Shown: positions 8,281 to 15,853 of the stretch, piece after piece
How positions within the stretch are numbered: position 1 is the stretch's first letter
How the letters are laid out: each line of letters starts with the position of its first letter
Source: an uncultured Aquimarina sp.
GTDB lineage: Bacteria > Bacteroidota > Bacteroidia > Flavobacteriales > Flavobacteriaceae
Direction: 5' to 3'
DNA length: 40,841 nt
Assembly (NCBI GenBank): GCA_947500845.1
Contig: CANMTP010000026.1
Location: 1-40,841 of the forward strand
The notes under the pieces: model-generated
Databases searched by the model: none
The model's input: only the letters and a program-made list of their open reading frames with translations
Told to the model about the DNA's origin: nothing
Made by a program: the position numbers and the translations under genes

Positions 8281-9006
8281 ATGTTAAGGAAAGATTTCAT
8301 AAAAATCAATTTGTTAGGTCTAATAGGACTATCAGTACAATCCTTCTCCCCGTTTCAGTTTGAATTTTCTAAGGATGATCTAATGGGCAAGAGCAATCCC
8401 TCGCTTTTTGGAGAAGGATATAAATTGAGAAAAGAAGCCCACGAAGCATTTTTAAAAATGAAGACTGAAGCCGCCAAGAGTGGCTTTGAAATAAAAGTAG
8501 TTTCGAGTTATCGCAATTATGCACATCAAAATCGCATTTGGGAACGGAAATATAAAAAGTTCACTCAAGAGGGATTACCTCCTAACGAAGCTATTAAAAA
8601 AATCATAGAGTATTCTACAATTCCAGGAACCTCAAGACATCATTGGGGGACCGATATCGATATAGTTAATGGTAATGCCCAACAACCCAAAGGATTACTT
8701 CTCGAGGAAAATTTTGAAGGTGATGGGCCCTTCTGTAAATTTAAAGAATGGCTGGACATACATGCCAATTCCTTTGACTTTCATTTGGTGTACACAGACA
8801 AGAAAGATCGTAAAGGATTTAAATATGAGCCTTGGCATTACTCTTATGCCCCACTTTCTATTCCTATGCTACATGCATACATGAAATTAGATATCAAAAC
8901 AGCACTACAAAATGCCAGACTATTAGGATCAGAGTTTTTCTCTGAAAAATTCATCGAAAAGTACCTTTCACAGAATATTTTAGACATTAATCGATATTTA
9001 CTTTGA
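8281..9006 (+). CDS. M15-family D,D-carboxypeptidase-like zinc peptidase (VanY type)
   Basis: 241 residues from the ATG at 8281. That start gives an N-terminus MLRKDFIK followed by a hydrophobic stretch, like an export signal; an in-frame ATG at 8260 would add seven residues. Zinc-site motifs of the M15B family are present: SRHHWGTDIDI (ligands His120 and Asp127) and EPWHYSY (catalytic Glu183, ligand His186). SYRNYAHQ at about residue 77 matches the family's substrate-side motif. Members trim D-Ala from peptidoglycan stem peptides in the periplasm. It follows clpP by 24 bases. Length is typical for bacterial VanY-like enzymes. The exact peptide substrate cannot be read from the sequence. Confidence 0.85.
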   Translation: MLRKDFIKINLLGLIGLSVQSFSPFQFEFSKDDLMGKSNPSLFGEGYKLRKEAHEAFLKMKTEAAKSGFEIKVVSSYRNYAHQNRIWERKYKKFTQEGLPPNEAIKKIIEYSTIPGTSRHHWGTDIDIVNGNAQQPKGLLLEENFEGDGPFCKFKEWLDIHANSFDFHLVYTDKKDRKGFKYEPWHYSYAPLSIPMLHAYMKLDIKTALQNARLLGSEFFSEKFIEKYLSQNILDINRYLL

Positions 9007-9055
9007 TTTTTTCATAATTTTGTCTTAATTTTATTACATACAAAAGCCCCGTTAT

Positions 9056-9535
9056 ATGAAAAAATCATTACTATTTTTTTTACAAATTGCGTTGTTATTA
9101 ACCGTATTAACCTCATGCAGTTCAGATAACGATGCCGATATACCTTCAGAAAATTCTGAGTCTTCTGTAGAAGAAACAATACTTAGTCTAGTAAATGAGC
9201 ATAGAAGAAGTTTATCCCTTGAAATTTTAAAAGAAAATGCAACCGCAAAACAATTAGCCGTTAACCATGCTCAATTTATGGCTAATCAGGAAGAACTTAG
9301 TATTGACGGGAACGCTGAAAGAAAAGCGCAACTACAAAATACAGAAAGTGCCACCGCGGTTATAGAGTTAAATTCAAGATTTTACAGCCCTGAGGAACTC
9401 GTTCAAAATTGGTTAACCCAAGGTTCTCAAACCAAGAATACTCTTGAAAGCAATTATTCTGACGTTGGAATCGCAGCCGTAAAAGATAAGAATGGAAATA
9501 ACTATTATACATTAATCATGTTTCGTGCACGCTAA
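9056..9535 (+). CDS. Degenerate CAP-domain lipoprotein
   Basis: 159 residues with a lipoprotein signal (lipobox LTSC, Cys21). The rest aligns end to end with the next gene's CAP/SCP domain: ETILSLVNEHRR near residue 40 and SDVGIAAVKDKNG near 135 correspond closely. The CAP signature residues are missing. Where the partner has ISHDN, GENVA and SGHRANI, this protein has LSIDG, VIELN and GSQTKNT, so both histidines and the glutamate are lost. It is probably a diverged duplicate retained as a non-catalytic or binding protein in the cell envelope. An inverted repeat (9565-9573 with 9592-9600) lies between the two genes; it lacks a T-run on the plus strand, so it is not a convincing terminator. Confidence 0.8.
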   Translation: MKKSLLFFLQIALLLTVLTSCSSDNDADIPSENSESSVEETILSLVNEHRRSLSLEILKENATAKQLAVNHAQFMANQEELSIDGNAERKAQLQNTESATAVIELNSRFYSPEELVQNWLTQGSQTKNTLESNYSDVGIAAVKDKNGNNYYTLIMFRAR

Positions 9536-9637
9536 CTCATACAGTTGGCATGCAAATAAAAAAACTTTAGTATAATAGAGGGTTCCCTACAATACTAAAG
9601 CTTAAAAAATTAAGTTAATTAAAGAAAGTAAATTGAA

Positions 9638-10105
9638 ATGAACATAATATTTCATCGCTCACTATTGATTTTAGTATTATCGCTAGTGATGTTCTCTTGC
9701 TCTGAAGATGATGGCTCTATTGATACTCCTAATGAAATTTCTGTAGTAGATGAAATTTTGAGCTTAGTGAATCAACACAGACGAGATCAAGGTTTATCTA
9801 TTTTGGAAAAAAATAACACCGCAGAGCAGCTGGCCATTGATCATTCAAAATATATGATTTCTCAGGGTCGTATCAGTCATGATAATCGAGACGCAAAGTT
9901 TCAAACATTACAAGAAAAGGAAAATGCCAGAAGTTTTGGAGAAAATGTTGCGTCGGGTCAAAATTCTGCACAATCTGTAATGACGGGTTGGTTAAATAGT
10001 AGTGGCCACAGAGCCAATATAGAAGGGAACTATACACATATTGGCATTGCTGCTGTAAAAGATGAAAACGGACGATATTATTATACTCAGATTTTTTATC
10101 GCTAA
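9638..10105 (+). CDS. CAP (SCP/YkwD-like) domain lipoprotein
   Basis: 155 residues with lipobox MFSC (Cys21) and a CAP domain from about residue 37. Conserved CAP residues are present: His69 and His81 (ISHDN), Glu102 in FGENVA, and His124 in WLNSSGHRANI, ending in YYYTQIFYR. This is the YkwD-type bacterial form. CAP proteins are extracytoplasmic; biochemical roles in bacteria are poorly defined. The upstream gene is its degenerate paralogue, so the pair arose by tandem duplication. A rho-independent terminator follows at 10184-10233. Confidence 0.88.
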   Translation: MNIIFHRSLLILVLSLVMFSCSEDDGSIDTPNEISVVDEILSLVNQHRRDQGLSILEKNNTAEQLAIDHSKYMISQGRISHDNRDAKFQTLQEKENARSFGENVASGQNSAQSVMTGWLNSSGHRANIEGNYTHIGIAAVKDENGRYYYTQIFYR

Positions 10106-10183
10106 ACTATGCAAACTCAACTATGCTAGTTAGCACTAATCCTATTTTTTTACTATAGAATAGTAAAATGGAAACCTCTAGTA

Positions 10184-10233
10184 GTTGCTTGCTAAAAAGT
10201 GTTTTATACATTTTATTAGTAAGCAACTTTTTT
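10184..10233 (+). terminator. Intrinsic terminator after the CAP-domain genes
   Basis: GTTGCTTGCTA (10184-10194) pairs with TAGTAAGCAAC (10217-10227), one mismatch, and is followed by six Ts. It also argues against starting the next gene at 10185, which would lie in the terminator stem. Confidence 0.7.
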
Positions 10234-10271
10234 ATTTAGTAACTTTAAATATTAACTATTTTCAAATTCTA

Positions 10272-11036
10272 ATGAGACGTGGCGGTTTAAAAATCCGAAT
10301 ATTTATAGGTCTTGCAATTGTAGCTTTCGCTTTCTTTAAAAAATGCAATAATGAAACCTTGAATCCTTATACTCAAAGAGTACAAAATATTAATATGACC
10401 AGTGATCAGGAAATCGCAATCGGTTTGCAAAGTGCCCCTGAGATGGCTCAACAACACGGAGGCCTACATCCTGATCAAAAACTGCAAAGTTATATCGATA
10501 GGGTAGGTAGTAAATTGGTCAATTCGAGTATGGCAAAACAAACGCCATACAAATACGAATTTCATCTTTTGGCTGATGCGAGAACCATTAATGCCTTTGC
10601 TTTACCAGGGGGGCAGATTTTTATCACTTATGCCCTACTTTCTAAGCTTGAAAATGAAGATCAGGTCGCCGGTGTGCTTGGTCATGAAATTGGGCATGTG
10701 CTTGGAAGACATTCTGCAGAAAGAATTGCCGAACATGAATTCTGGAAAACGATCTCTACAGGAGCATCTGTGGGTGCTGATTCCGGAGGCATTGTAAATA
10801 GTATTGGAAAAAACATACTACTGGGAAATGGCAGAGATGATGAATTAGAAAGCGATAAACTTGGAGTCTTGTTTATGATCAATTCTGGATACAATCCCGA
10901 AGAAATGATTGGTGTCATGAACATATTAAAGGCCGCAGCCGGACCAGATCGAATTCCTGAATTTCAGAGTACTCATCCAGATCCCGATAACCGTATAGAA
11001 AAAATAAGAGAAGCTATAAAAGAATTTAGTAAATGA
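10272..11036 (+). CDS. M48-family zinc metallopeptidase
   Basis: 254 residues from the ATG at 10272. The open frame extends to 10185, but that region is a terminator hairpin, and the 10272 start gives a sensible membrane anchor (about residues 8-22). The catalytic motif HEIGH is at 138-142, with a downstream DELESD segment (about 190-195) likely supplying the glutamate ligand. NAFALPGGQIFI before the motif and STHPDPDNRI near the end are typical of the M48B/BepA-LoiP-like group. These act in envelope protein quality control on the periplasmic side. Transcription appears separate from the CAP genes. It converges with an ankyrin gene downstream. Confidence 0.9.
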   Translation: MRRGGLKIRIFIGLAIVAFAFFKKCNNETLNPYTQRVQNINMTSDQEIAIGLQSAPEMAQQHGGLHPDQKLQSYIDRVGSKLVNSSMAKQTPYKYEFHLLADARTINAFALPGGQIFITYALLSKLENEDQVAGVLGHEIGHVLGRHSAERIAEHEFWKTISTGASVGADSGGIVNSIGKNILLGNGRDDELESDKLGVLFMINSGYNPEEMIGVMNILKAAAGPDRIPEFQSTHPDPDNRIEKIREAIKEFSK

Positions 11037-11050
11037 ACTAAATAAGTAAA

Positions 11051-11090
11051 AGCTATTCAAAAAATGTTTTAACAACATTTTCAAATAGCT
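11051..11090. terminator. Hairpin between convergent M48 and ankyrin genes
   Basis: AGCTATT and AATAGCT, plus inner AAAATGTT and AACATTTT, form an interrupted stem. On the minus strand it is followed by a T-rich stretch, so it probably terminates the ankyrin gene. It may also slow plus-strand transcription. Confidence 0.5.
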
Positions 11091-11116
11091 CTTAGTTCTC
11101 ACAAAAATTTCAATGC

Positions 11117-11503
11117 TTAAGACAACTCCTCCAGAACTGCTATAGCATCTTTTGCGTTTGATAATTTTGCAAATTTCATAGCATTATGACCTTTACTGTC
11201 TTTGGTACTAATTTTTGCTCCTTTCTGAACGAGTACCTTAATAATATCTGCCCTGTTGTAGCGGGCGGCATACATAAGTGGAGTCATCCCTTCGGATTTC
11301 TCGTTTACATCACTTCCCAGTTCGATCATTTTTTTGACTGTGTCCAAATCCCCTTTTACTATAGCCATGCAAAATGGACTTACTTTAGCTTTCAAGATCT
11401 TTTGCTCATCATTATGACTATTGGTAGTCATTTCTACTCCTGTTGCAAAACTTGCAGAAGCAATAAACATAACCGCTAATACGGTCAAAATTGATTTTTT
11501 CAT
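11117..11503 (-). CDS. Exported small ankyrin-repeat protein (paralogue A)
   Basis: 128 residues with a signal peptide (about 1-21, ending SFATG). After a short linker there are about three ankyrin-like repeats: SPFCMAIVKGDLDTVKKMI, then EGMTPLMYAARYNRADII, then a weaker repeat with DSKGHNAMKFAKLSNAKDAI. Ankyrin repeats mediate protein-protein contacts; here they would act in the periplasm. It is clearly homologous to the gene at 12037-12411 on the same strand (SEGMTPLMYAARYNR is identical in both), with a 533-base gap between. The Cys in SPFC is shared by both. Binding partner unknown. Confidence 0.88.
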   Translation of the reverse strand: MKKSILTVLAVMFIASASFATGVEMTTNSHNDEQKILKAKVSPFCMAIVKGDLDTVKKMIELGSDVNEKSEGMTPLMYAARYNRADIIKVLVQKGAKISTKDSKGHNAMKFAKLSNAKDAIAVLEELS

Positions 11504-11641
11504 AATAAAATTGATTTTTGAGTTATTGATTGACTTATATATACAAGACTTCGATACTTATAAATTTGTTACAGATATATTTTTAAATAACAGAACTTTA
11601 ACCTAACTACAACAAAATATTATGATTGCCGGTAAAAACGA

Positions 11642-11675
11642 AAATTCGATTACTACGGCTGTAGTAATCGAATTT
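11642..11675 (-). terminator. Strong hairpin, minus-strand terminator candidate
   Basis: AAATTCGATTACTAC (11642-11656) and its exact complement (11661-11675) enclose a 4-base loop, a perfect 15-base-pair stem. On the minus strand it is followed by a T-rich tract interrupted by CG. It is about 360 bases past the nearest annotated minus-strand gene, which already has its own terminator, so it probably ends a separate short transcript. Confidence 0.55.
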
Positions 11676-11830
11676 CAAGAGGAGAACGAACAAATCAATC
11701 AATCAAACAAAATCTTTACTGTTACTATATCATATCCACCAAAAGTAAAGTCTAAAAAACTGTATTGATAACGAGTGGCTATTCTCATAAATTAAAAAAT
11801 GATAGTTTTACTATTGATTAATGATATATA
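11642..11830 (-). ncRNA. Candidate small RNA or short-ORF transcript
   Basis: A TAnnTTTG-type element (minus strand, 11837-11844) and the 15-base-pair terminator-like hairpin (11642-11675) bracket about 190 bases. Inside is a 29-codon reading frame on the minus strand (11699-11788, starting MRIATRYQYS). Either a regulatory RNA or a small-protein mRNA would fit. This rests on motif spacing only. Confidence 0.3.
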
Positions 11831-11836
11831 TACACG

Positions 11837-11844
11837 CAAATATA
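11837..11844 (-). promoter_or_regulatory. Possible -7 promoter element for the candidate small transcript
   Basis: TATATTTG on the minus strand is an exact TAnnTTTG match. No clear TTTG -33 element is found about 19-20 bases upstream. Confidence 0.3.
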
Positions 11845-11949
11845 CTATTAATAGTTTCATTTTATCACATTAGACCATTAAATAACATGTTTTTAACTTT
11901 TTAGTGGATAGCATATTTTGATAAGAATTACAACATTATCAATCAAAAG

Positions 11950-11990
11950 AAAACCGCTATTCATTATTATTTAGATGAAATAACGGTTTT
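11950..11990 (-). terminator. Intrinsic terminator of ankyrin gene B
   Basis: AAAACCG (11950-11956) pairs with CGGTTTT (11984-11990), with further pairing inward. On the minus strand a T-rich tract follows. It lies about 47 bases past the stop of the gene at 12037-12411. Confidence 0.65.
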
Positions 11991-12036
11991 ACTTTGTCTT
12001 TCTTGAGCTAATGTAAGAAGAAAAAATTCCTTTTTA

Positions 12037-12411
12037 TTAAAGGCTCAATAACAATTCTTCAGCTTCATGTGCTCCTGATAATTCTGCGTATTTAACTGCT
12101 TTGAAGCCTTTACTATCTTTAGTTGCAAGTTTTGCTCCGTTTGCGACCAAAAGTTTAATGATCTCAACTCTATTATAACGAGCTGCATACATGAGTGGAG
12201 TCATCCCTTCTGAAAATTGATTAACTTCTGTACCTAGTTCAATCATTTTTTTTGCCATCTCGTAGTCACCTTTTGCGATCGAAAGGCAAAAAGGAGAAAC
12301 GTTAACAGCTTCTGTTTTTGCTACTTTGTAAGCATCAAGATCTTTTACTGGATCATTTGCAAATACAACGCTCACTACCATACTTAGCATTAAAATTGAT
12401 AATCTTTTCAT
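12037..12411 (-). CDS. Exported small ankyrin-repeat protein (paralogue B)
   Basis: 124 residues with a signal peptide (about 1-18, ending VVFAN). The repeats mirror paralogue A: SPFCLSIAKGDYEMAKKMI, EGMTPLMYAARYNRVEII, and DSKGFKAVKYAELSGAHEA. The central repeat is nearly identical between the two, while signal peptide and linker differ strongly, which points to an old duplication with conserved binding surface. It has its own terminator, so the two genes are probably separate transcription units. Likely a periplasmic binding protein; partner unknown. Confidence 0.88.
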   Translation of the reverse strand: MKRLSILMLSMVVSVVFANDPVKDLDAYKVAKTEAVNVSPFCLSIAKGDYEMAKKMIELGTEVNQFSEGMTPLMYAARYNRVEIIKLLVANGAKLATKDSKGFKAVKYAELSGAHEAEELLLSL

Positions 12412-12618
12412 TTTTTACTTTTTTAAGTTCATTATAGATTTGTGTTTCGCCAAATTTGACAGTGCAAATGAATTACATTATTCTGATAAATATTGATTAT
12501 TCTTTAAGAATAACTCATTTTTAACCTTCTAGACACAGATTAGTTAAGAATTTCATAAAAACTAGCTTACTCATAACTTTATTAAAAAGTTTAAATAACC
12601 TAGTAATAACTCTAGCTT

Positions 12619-12650
12619 TTTGTATGCTTATCGACGAAGTTGTAACTTTG
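12619..12650 (+). promoter_or_regulatory. Bacteroidetes-type promoter of gpmI
   Basis: TTTG (12619-12622), a 20-base spacer and TAACTTTG (12643-12650) match the TTTG-N19/20-TAnnTTTG consensus. Transcription would begin near 12657, about 64 bases before the gpmI ATG. Confidence 0.65.
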
Positions 12651-12655
12651 CTTCT

Positions 12656-12676
12656 TGTACCTTTTTAAAAGGAACA
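12656..12676 (+). promoter_or_regulatory. Palindrome at the gpmI transcription start
   Basis: TGT-A-CCTTTT and AAAAGG-A-ACA are inverted around a single T, with one mismatched pair. It overlaps the predicted transcription start, so it could be an operator or a 5' mRNA hairpin. The loop is very short, which favours a DNA site. Confidence 0.35.
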
Positions 12677-12720
12677 AATTTAAATAACAACCAACCAAAA
12701 ATTTAAATTCTGAGCTCGCT

Positions 12721-14238
12721 ATGAACAAGAAAGTAATCTTGATGATTTTAGATGGATGGGGTACCTCTCCTGATCCAAAAGTATCAGCAATTGATCATGC
12801 AGAAACACCCTTCATTGACAATTTGTACAAAAAATATCCTTATGCTTCTTTGCGTACAGATGGACTTCATGTAGGACTGCCGGATGGACAAATGGGAAAT
12901 AGCGAAGTCGGGCATATGAATTTGGGTGCGGGTAGAATCGTGTATCAAGATTTGGCTAAAATCAATTTAGCCGTAGAAAAAAACACTTTGAAAGATGAAC
13001 CTGCGCTTATAGATGCTTTTCAATACGCCAAAACTAATAACAAGAATATTCATCTCTTGGGGTTGGTAAGCGATGGTGGTGTGCATTCACATATAAATCA
13101 CATCAAAGGTTTACTTGATGCGGCAAACTCTTATGATCTAAAGAATGTCTTTCTTCATGCTTTTACAGATGGTCGAGACGTAGATCCAAAATCAGGTAAA
13201 GGGCATTTAAAAGATATTCAAGATCACATGTCTCAAACTACAGGAAAGTTAGCTTCTATTATTGGAAGATATTATGCAATGGATAGAGATAAACGATGGG
13301 AACGGGTTAAATTGGCTTATGATCTTCTGGTAAATGGTATTGGAGAATCTTCAGATGATGCTCTAGAAAGTATTCAATTGAGCTACGACAATGGTATTAC
13401 TGATGAATTTATAAAACCTATTCTAGTTCAGGAAAACAACACTCCGATGGCAACTATAAAAGATGATGATGTTGTCATCTTCTTTAATTTCAGAACTGAT
13501 CGTGGTAGAGAACTAACCGAAATGCTTTCTCAAAAAGATATGCATGAGTACAATACCCATAAGTTGCCTCTATATTATGTTACCATGACTAATTATGATG
13601 ATACATTTAAAGATATCAAAGTAGTTTATGACAAGGAAAATATTACGGAAACTCTTGGCGAAGTACTCTCCAGTGCTGGTAAAAAGCAAATTCGAATTGC
13701 CGAAACCGAAAAATATCCTCATGTCACCTTCTTTTTTTCCGGCGGAAGAGAAGAACCTTTTGAAGGAGAAACCAGAATTCTAAGAAATTCTCCAAAGGTT
13801 GCTACGTATGATCTAAAACCAGAGATGAGTGCATATGAGCTTAGAGACGCTTTGATTCCCGAATTGGAAAAAGGCGAGGTCGATTTTGTGTGTTTAAACT
13901 TTGCCAATGGTGATATGGTAGGGCATACAGGAGTAATGGAAGCGGCTATCAAAGCTTGTGAAGCTGTAGATGCTTGCGTAAAAGATGTAGTTAATACAGG
14001 TCTCGAAAATGATTATACTACCTTATTGATTGCCGATCATGGTAATTGCGAAACTATGATCAATCCCGATGGCACTCCCCATACAGCACATACTACCAAT
14101 CCAGTTCCTTTTATTTTGATAGACAACGATCAAATTGAGGTAAAAGATGGAGTTTTAGGAGATATGGCACCAACTATTTTAGAGCTAATGGGAGTTACTC
14201 AACCAGAAGCTATGACTCAAAAGTCCTTAGTAAAGTGA
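12721..14238 (+). CDS. gpmI: 2,3-bisphosphoglycerate-independent phosphoglycerate mutase
   Basis: 505 residues, the usual length for this cytoplasmic glycolytic enzyme, which interconverts 3- and 2-phosphoglycerate using two metal ions. Visible motifs are MILDGWG (metal ligand Asp11), GNSEVGH with the phosphorylated Ser61, TDGRDVDP (about residue 149), NFRTDRGRE (about 259), and IADHGNCE with TAHTTNPVPF near the C-terminus. It has a strong promoter of its own. A plus-strand gene for a thioredoxin-like lipoprotein follows after 93 bases. Confidence 0.97.
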   Translation: MNKKVILMILDGWGTSPDPKVSAIDHAETPFIDNLYKKYPYASLRTDGLHVGLPDGQMGNSEVGHMNLGAGRIVYQDLAKINLAVEKNTLKDEPALIDAFQYAKTNNKNIHLLGLVSDGGVHSHINHIKGLLDAANSYDLKNVFLHAFTDGRDVDPKSGKGHLKDIQDHMSQTTGKLASIIGRYYAMDRDKRWERVKLAYDLLVNGIGESSDDALESIQLSYDNGITDEFIKPILVQENNTPMATIKDDDVVIFFNFRTDRGRELTEMLSQKDMHEYNTHKLPLYYVTMTNYDDTFKDIKVVYDKENITETLGEVLSSAGKKQIRIAETEKYPHVTFFFSGGREEPFEGETRILRNSPKVATYDLKPEMSAYELRDALIPELEKGEVDFVCLNFANGDMVGHTGVMEAAIKACEAVDACVKDVVNTGLENDYTTLLIADHGNCETMINPDGTPHTAHTTNPVPFILIDNDQIEVKDGVLGDMAPTILELMGVTQPEAMTQKSLVK

Positions 14239-14331
14239 ACAAAAACACTGATTCTTTTTTGTTAAACTACATTTAAAGTATTGCAGTTGGTCTTACCTTT
14301 CTAGTATATTAGTTGTACTCAATCAAAAAAA

Positions 14332-14919
14332 ATGAAGAAAATATATATAATCTTTATTGCCTTATCTTTAAACGCATGTATAAGCGCGTCAATTTCAGTA
14401 AATAATTCACCAGCTGTAGAAAAGAGTCCCAACGAAGTGTCAGAACAAGATAAAAATACAGCTTCCTCACAATCAAAACCTGAAATTTTGGTAGGTAAAC
14501 AAGATAGAAAAGCTCTGGAACAAGAACCATACGACACCTGGTTCAACAAACATTATGAAAACTATACAGTAGATACCGAAACTGTAACCAAAATATCACC
14601 TTATCTTAAGGATGTTTCTATTAAAGCTTTTATGGGTACCTGGTGTGGAGACAGTAAAAGGGAAACCCCGACGTTTTATAAAATATTAGATGCTGTCGAA
14701 TTTGATTATGAAAACTTAGAACTTATAACAGTCACCAGAGCAAAAAATACTCCTGATGGTCTTGAAAAAGGATTAGATATTGTACGTGTGCCCACCTTTA
14801 TCTTTTACAAAGATGGAAAGGAAATAGGTCGTTATGTAGAATTTGCACAAGAAACTCTAGAAAAAGATATATTTGCCATCGTATCTGGCCAGCCATATAA
14901 ACATTCCTACGAGGATTAA
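14332..14919 (+). CDS. Thioredoxin-fold lipoprotein with single active-site cysteine
   Basis: 195 residues, lipoprotein signal with Cys16 (LNAC), then a low-complexity Ser/Glu/Gln linker to about residue 60. The thioredoxin-like domain (about 80-185) has MGTWCGDSKRE in place of WCxxC: Cys105 is present and the resolving position is Ser108. The cis-proline segment VRVPTFIFYKDG (Pro154) is intact. A CxxS site cannot form the usual internal disulfide, so a mixed-disulfide or non-redox role is more likely than dithiol oxidoreductase. The protein would be membrane-anchored in the envelope. Context gives no clear partner: gpmI lies upstream, map downstream. Confidence 0.85.
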   Translation: MKKIYIIFIALSLNACISASISVNNSPAVEKSPNEVSEQDKNTASSQSKPEILVGKQDRKALEQEPYDTWFNKHYENYTVDTETVTKISPYLKDVSIKAFMGTWCGDSKRETPTFYKILDAVEFDYENLELITVTRAKNTPDGLEKGLDIVRVPTFIFYKDGKEIGRYVEFAQETLEKDIFAIVSGQPYKHSYED

Positions 14920-14941
14920 ATTATATATCCTATATTCTTCG

Positions 14942-14949
14942 TAAATTTG
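14942..14949 (+). promoter_or_regulatory. Possible -7 promoter element of map
   Basis: TAAATTTG matches TAnnTTTG exactly, 28 bases before the map ATG. No good -33 element is visible. Confidence 0.35.
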
Positions 14950-14977
14950 CCCTCCGTTACTATGGAACTATAAGCTT

Positions 14978-15796
14978 ATGATTATCACCAAAACACGTGA
15001 AGAAATAGAATTGATGCGAGAAAGCGCGTTGGTTGTTTCAAAAACATTAGGGATGTTGGCTTCTGAAGTTAAACCTGGTGTAACCACTTTACATTTAGAT
15101 AAGCTCGCAGAAGAATTCATTAGGGATCATGGTGCAATTCCAGGGTTTTTGGGATTATACGACTTTCCCAACACACTCTGCATGAGTCCAAATGCTCAAG
15201 TAGTTCATGGGATTCCTAACAACACTCCTCTTGAGGAAGGTGATATCATATCTATTGACTGTGGCGCCATTAAAAACGATTTTTATGGAGATCATGCTTA
15301 TACTTTTCCTGTAGGAGAAGTATCGGAAGAGATAGAACGGCTACTTCGTATTACTAAAGAGTCTTTATATGTTGGTATAGCAGAGTTTAAAATTGGAAAC
15401 CGTGTGGGCGATGTGGGATATGCCATCCAGAAATTTACAGAAGAAGCAGGTTATGGAGTGGTTAGAGAACTAGTAGGCCATGGTCTAGGTCGAAAGATGC
15501 ATGAAGATCCCGAAATGCCTAATTATGGTAGACGCGGAAGAGGAAAAAAATTCATTGAAGGCATGGTCGTTGCTATAGAACCCATGATTAATATGGGAAC
15601 ACATCGTATCAAGCAATTAAGAGATGGTTGGACTATTCTTACTGCAGATGGTAAACCGAGTGCTCATTTCGAGCATGATGTAGCAATTATTGATGGTAAA
15701 CCCGAGATTCTTTCAACTTTTAAGTATATCTACCAAGCTTTAGGCATTGAGTCTGATGAAGAGGATGCATTTAGACAAGAGATACTAACAGTTTAG
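14978..15796 (+). CDS. map: Type I methionine aminopeptidase
   Basis: 272 residues. It removes the initiator methionine from nascent proteins in the cytoplasm. The metal ligands are all present: Asp94 (SIDCG), Asp105 (GDHAYTF), His168 (VGHGLG), Glu201 (AIEPM) and Glu232 (FEHDVA), plus the substrate-binding His78 (VVHGIP). Spacing matches E. coli Map. Compared with E. coli it has a short C-terminal extension (about 250-272). A possible -7 element precedes it. It is not in a ribosomal-protein cluster here, so this may be a second copy (inference). Confidence 0.95.
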   Translation: MIITKTREEIELMRESALVVSKTLGMLASEVKPGVTTLHLDKLAEEFIRDHGAIPGFLGLYDFPNTLCMSPNAQVVHGIPNNTPLEEGDIISIDCGAIKNDFYGDHAYTFPVGEVSEEIERLLRITKESLYVGIAEFKIGNRVGDVGYAIQKFTEEAGYGVVRELVGHGLGRKMHEDPEMPNYGRRGRGKKFIEGMVVAIEPMINMGTHRIKQLRDGWTILTADGKPSAHFEHDVAIIDGKPEILSTFKYIYQALGIESDEEDAFRQEILTV

Positions 15797-15805
15797 CGTT
15801 CTCTA

Positions 15806-15853
15806 AAAAAGTTACATAAAGTTTCGCTAAGGAATCACAAAGCCATACAAAGT
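15806..15853. repeat. Left flank of the GxxExxY gene (inverted-repeat arm)
   Basis: The segment contains CATAAAGTTTC (15815-15825), whose complement GAAACTTTATG matches GAAACTTTGTG on the right side with one mismatch. The complement also carries several CTTTGTG-like units, as does the right flank. Confidence 0.4.

Larger units (their letters stand above)
11504..12036. other. Intergenic region between the two ankyrin genes
   Basis: 533 bases without an ordinary gene. It contains the terminator of the distal ankyrin gene (11950-11990), a minus-strand candidate small transcript (about 11642-11830) ending in a perfect 15-base-pair hairpin, and the leader of the proximal ankyrin gene. No repeats of neighbouring genes are seen. 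Confidence 0.6.
12412..12720. other. Divergent intergenic region, ankyrin B and gpmI
   Basis: 309 bases without coding potential. It holds a well-matched promoter for gpmI (12619-12650) and a palindrome at its predicted start site (12656-12676). No confident promoter was identified for the minus-strand ankyrin gene. Confidence 0.6.

Noticed and set aside
10148..10168. 9-base-pair hairpin after the CAP gene, as a second terminator
   Set aside because: No T-run follows on the plus strand; the hairpin at 10184-10233 fits better.
10185..10271. 29-codon upstream extension of the M48 peptidase
   Set aside because: Overlaps a terminator hairpin and gives no better signal sequence; the ATG at 10272 fits the membrane anchor.
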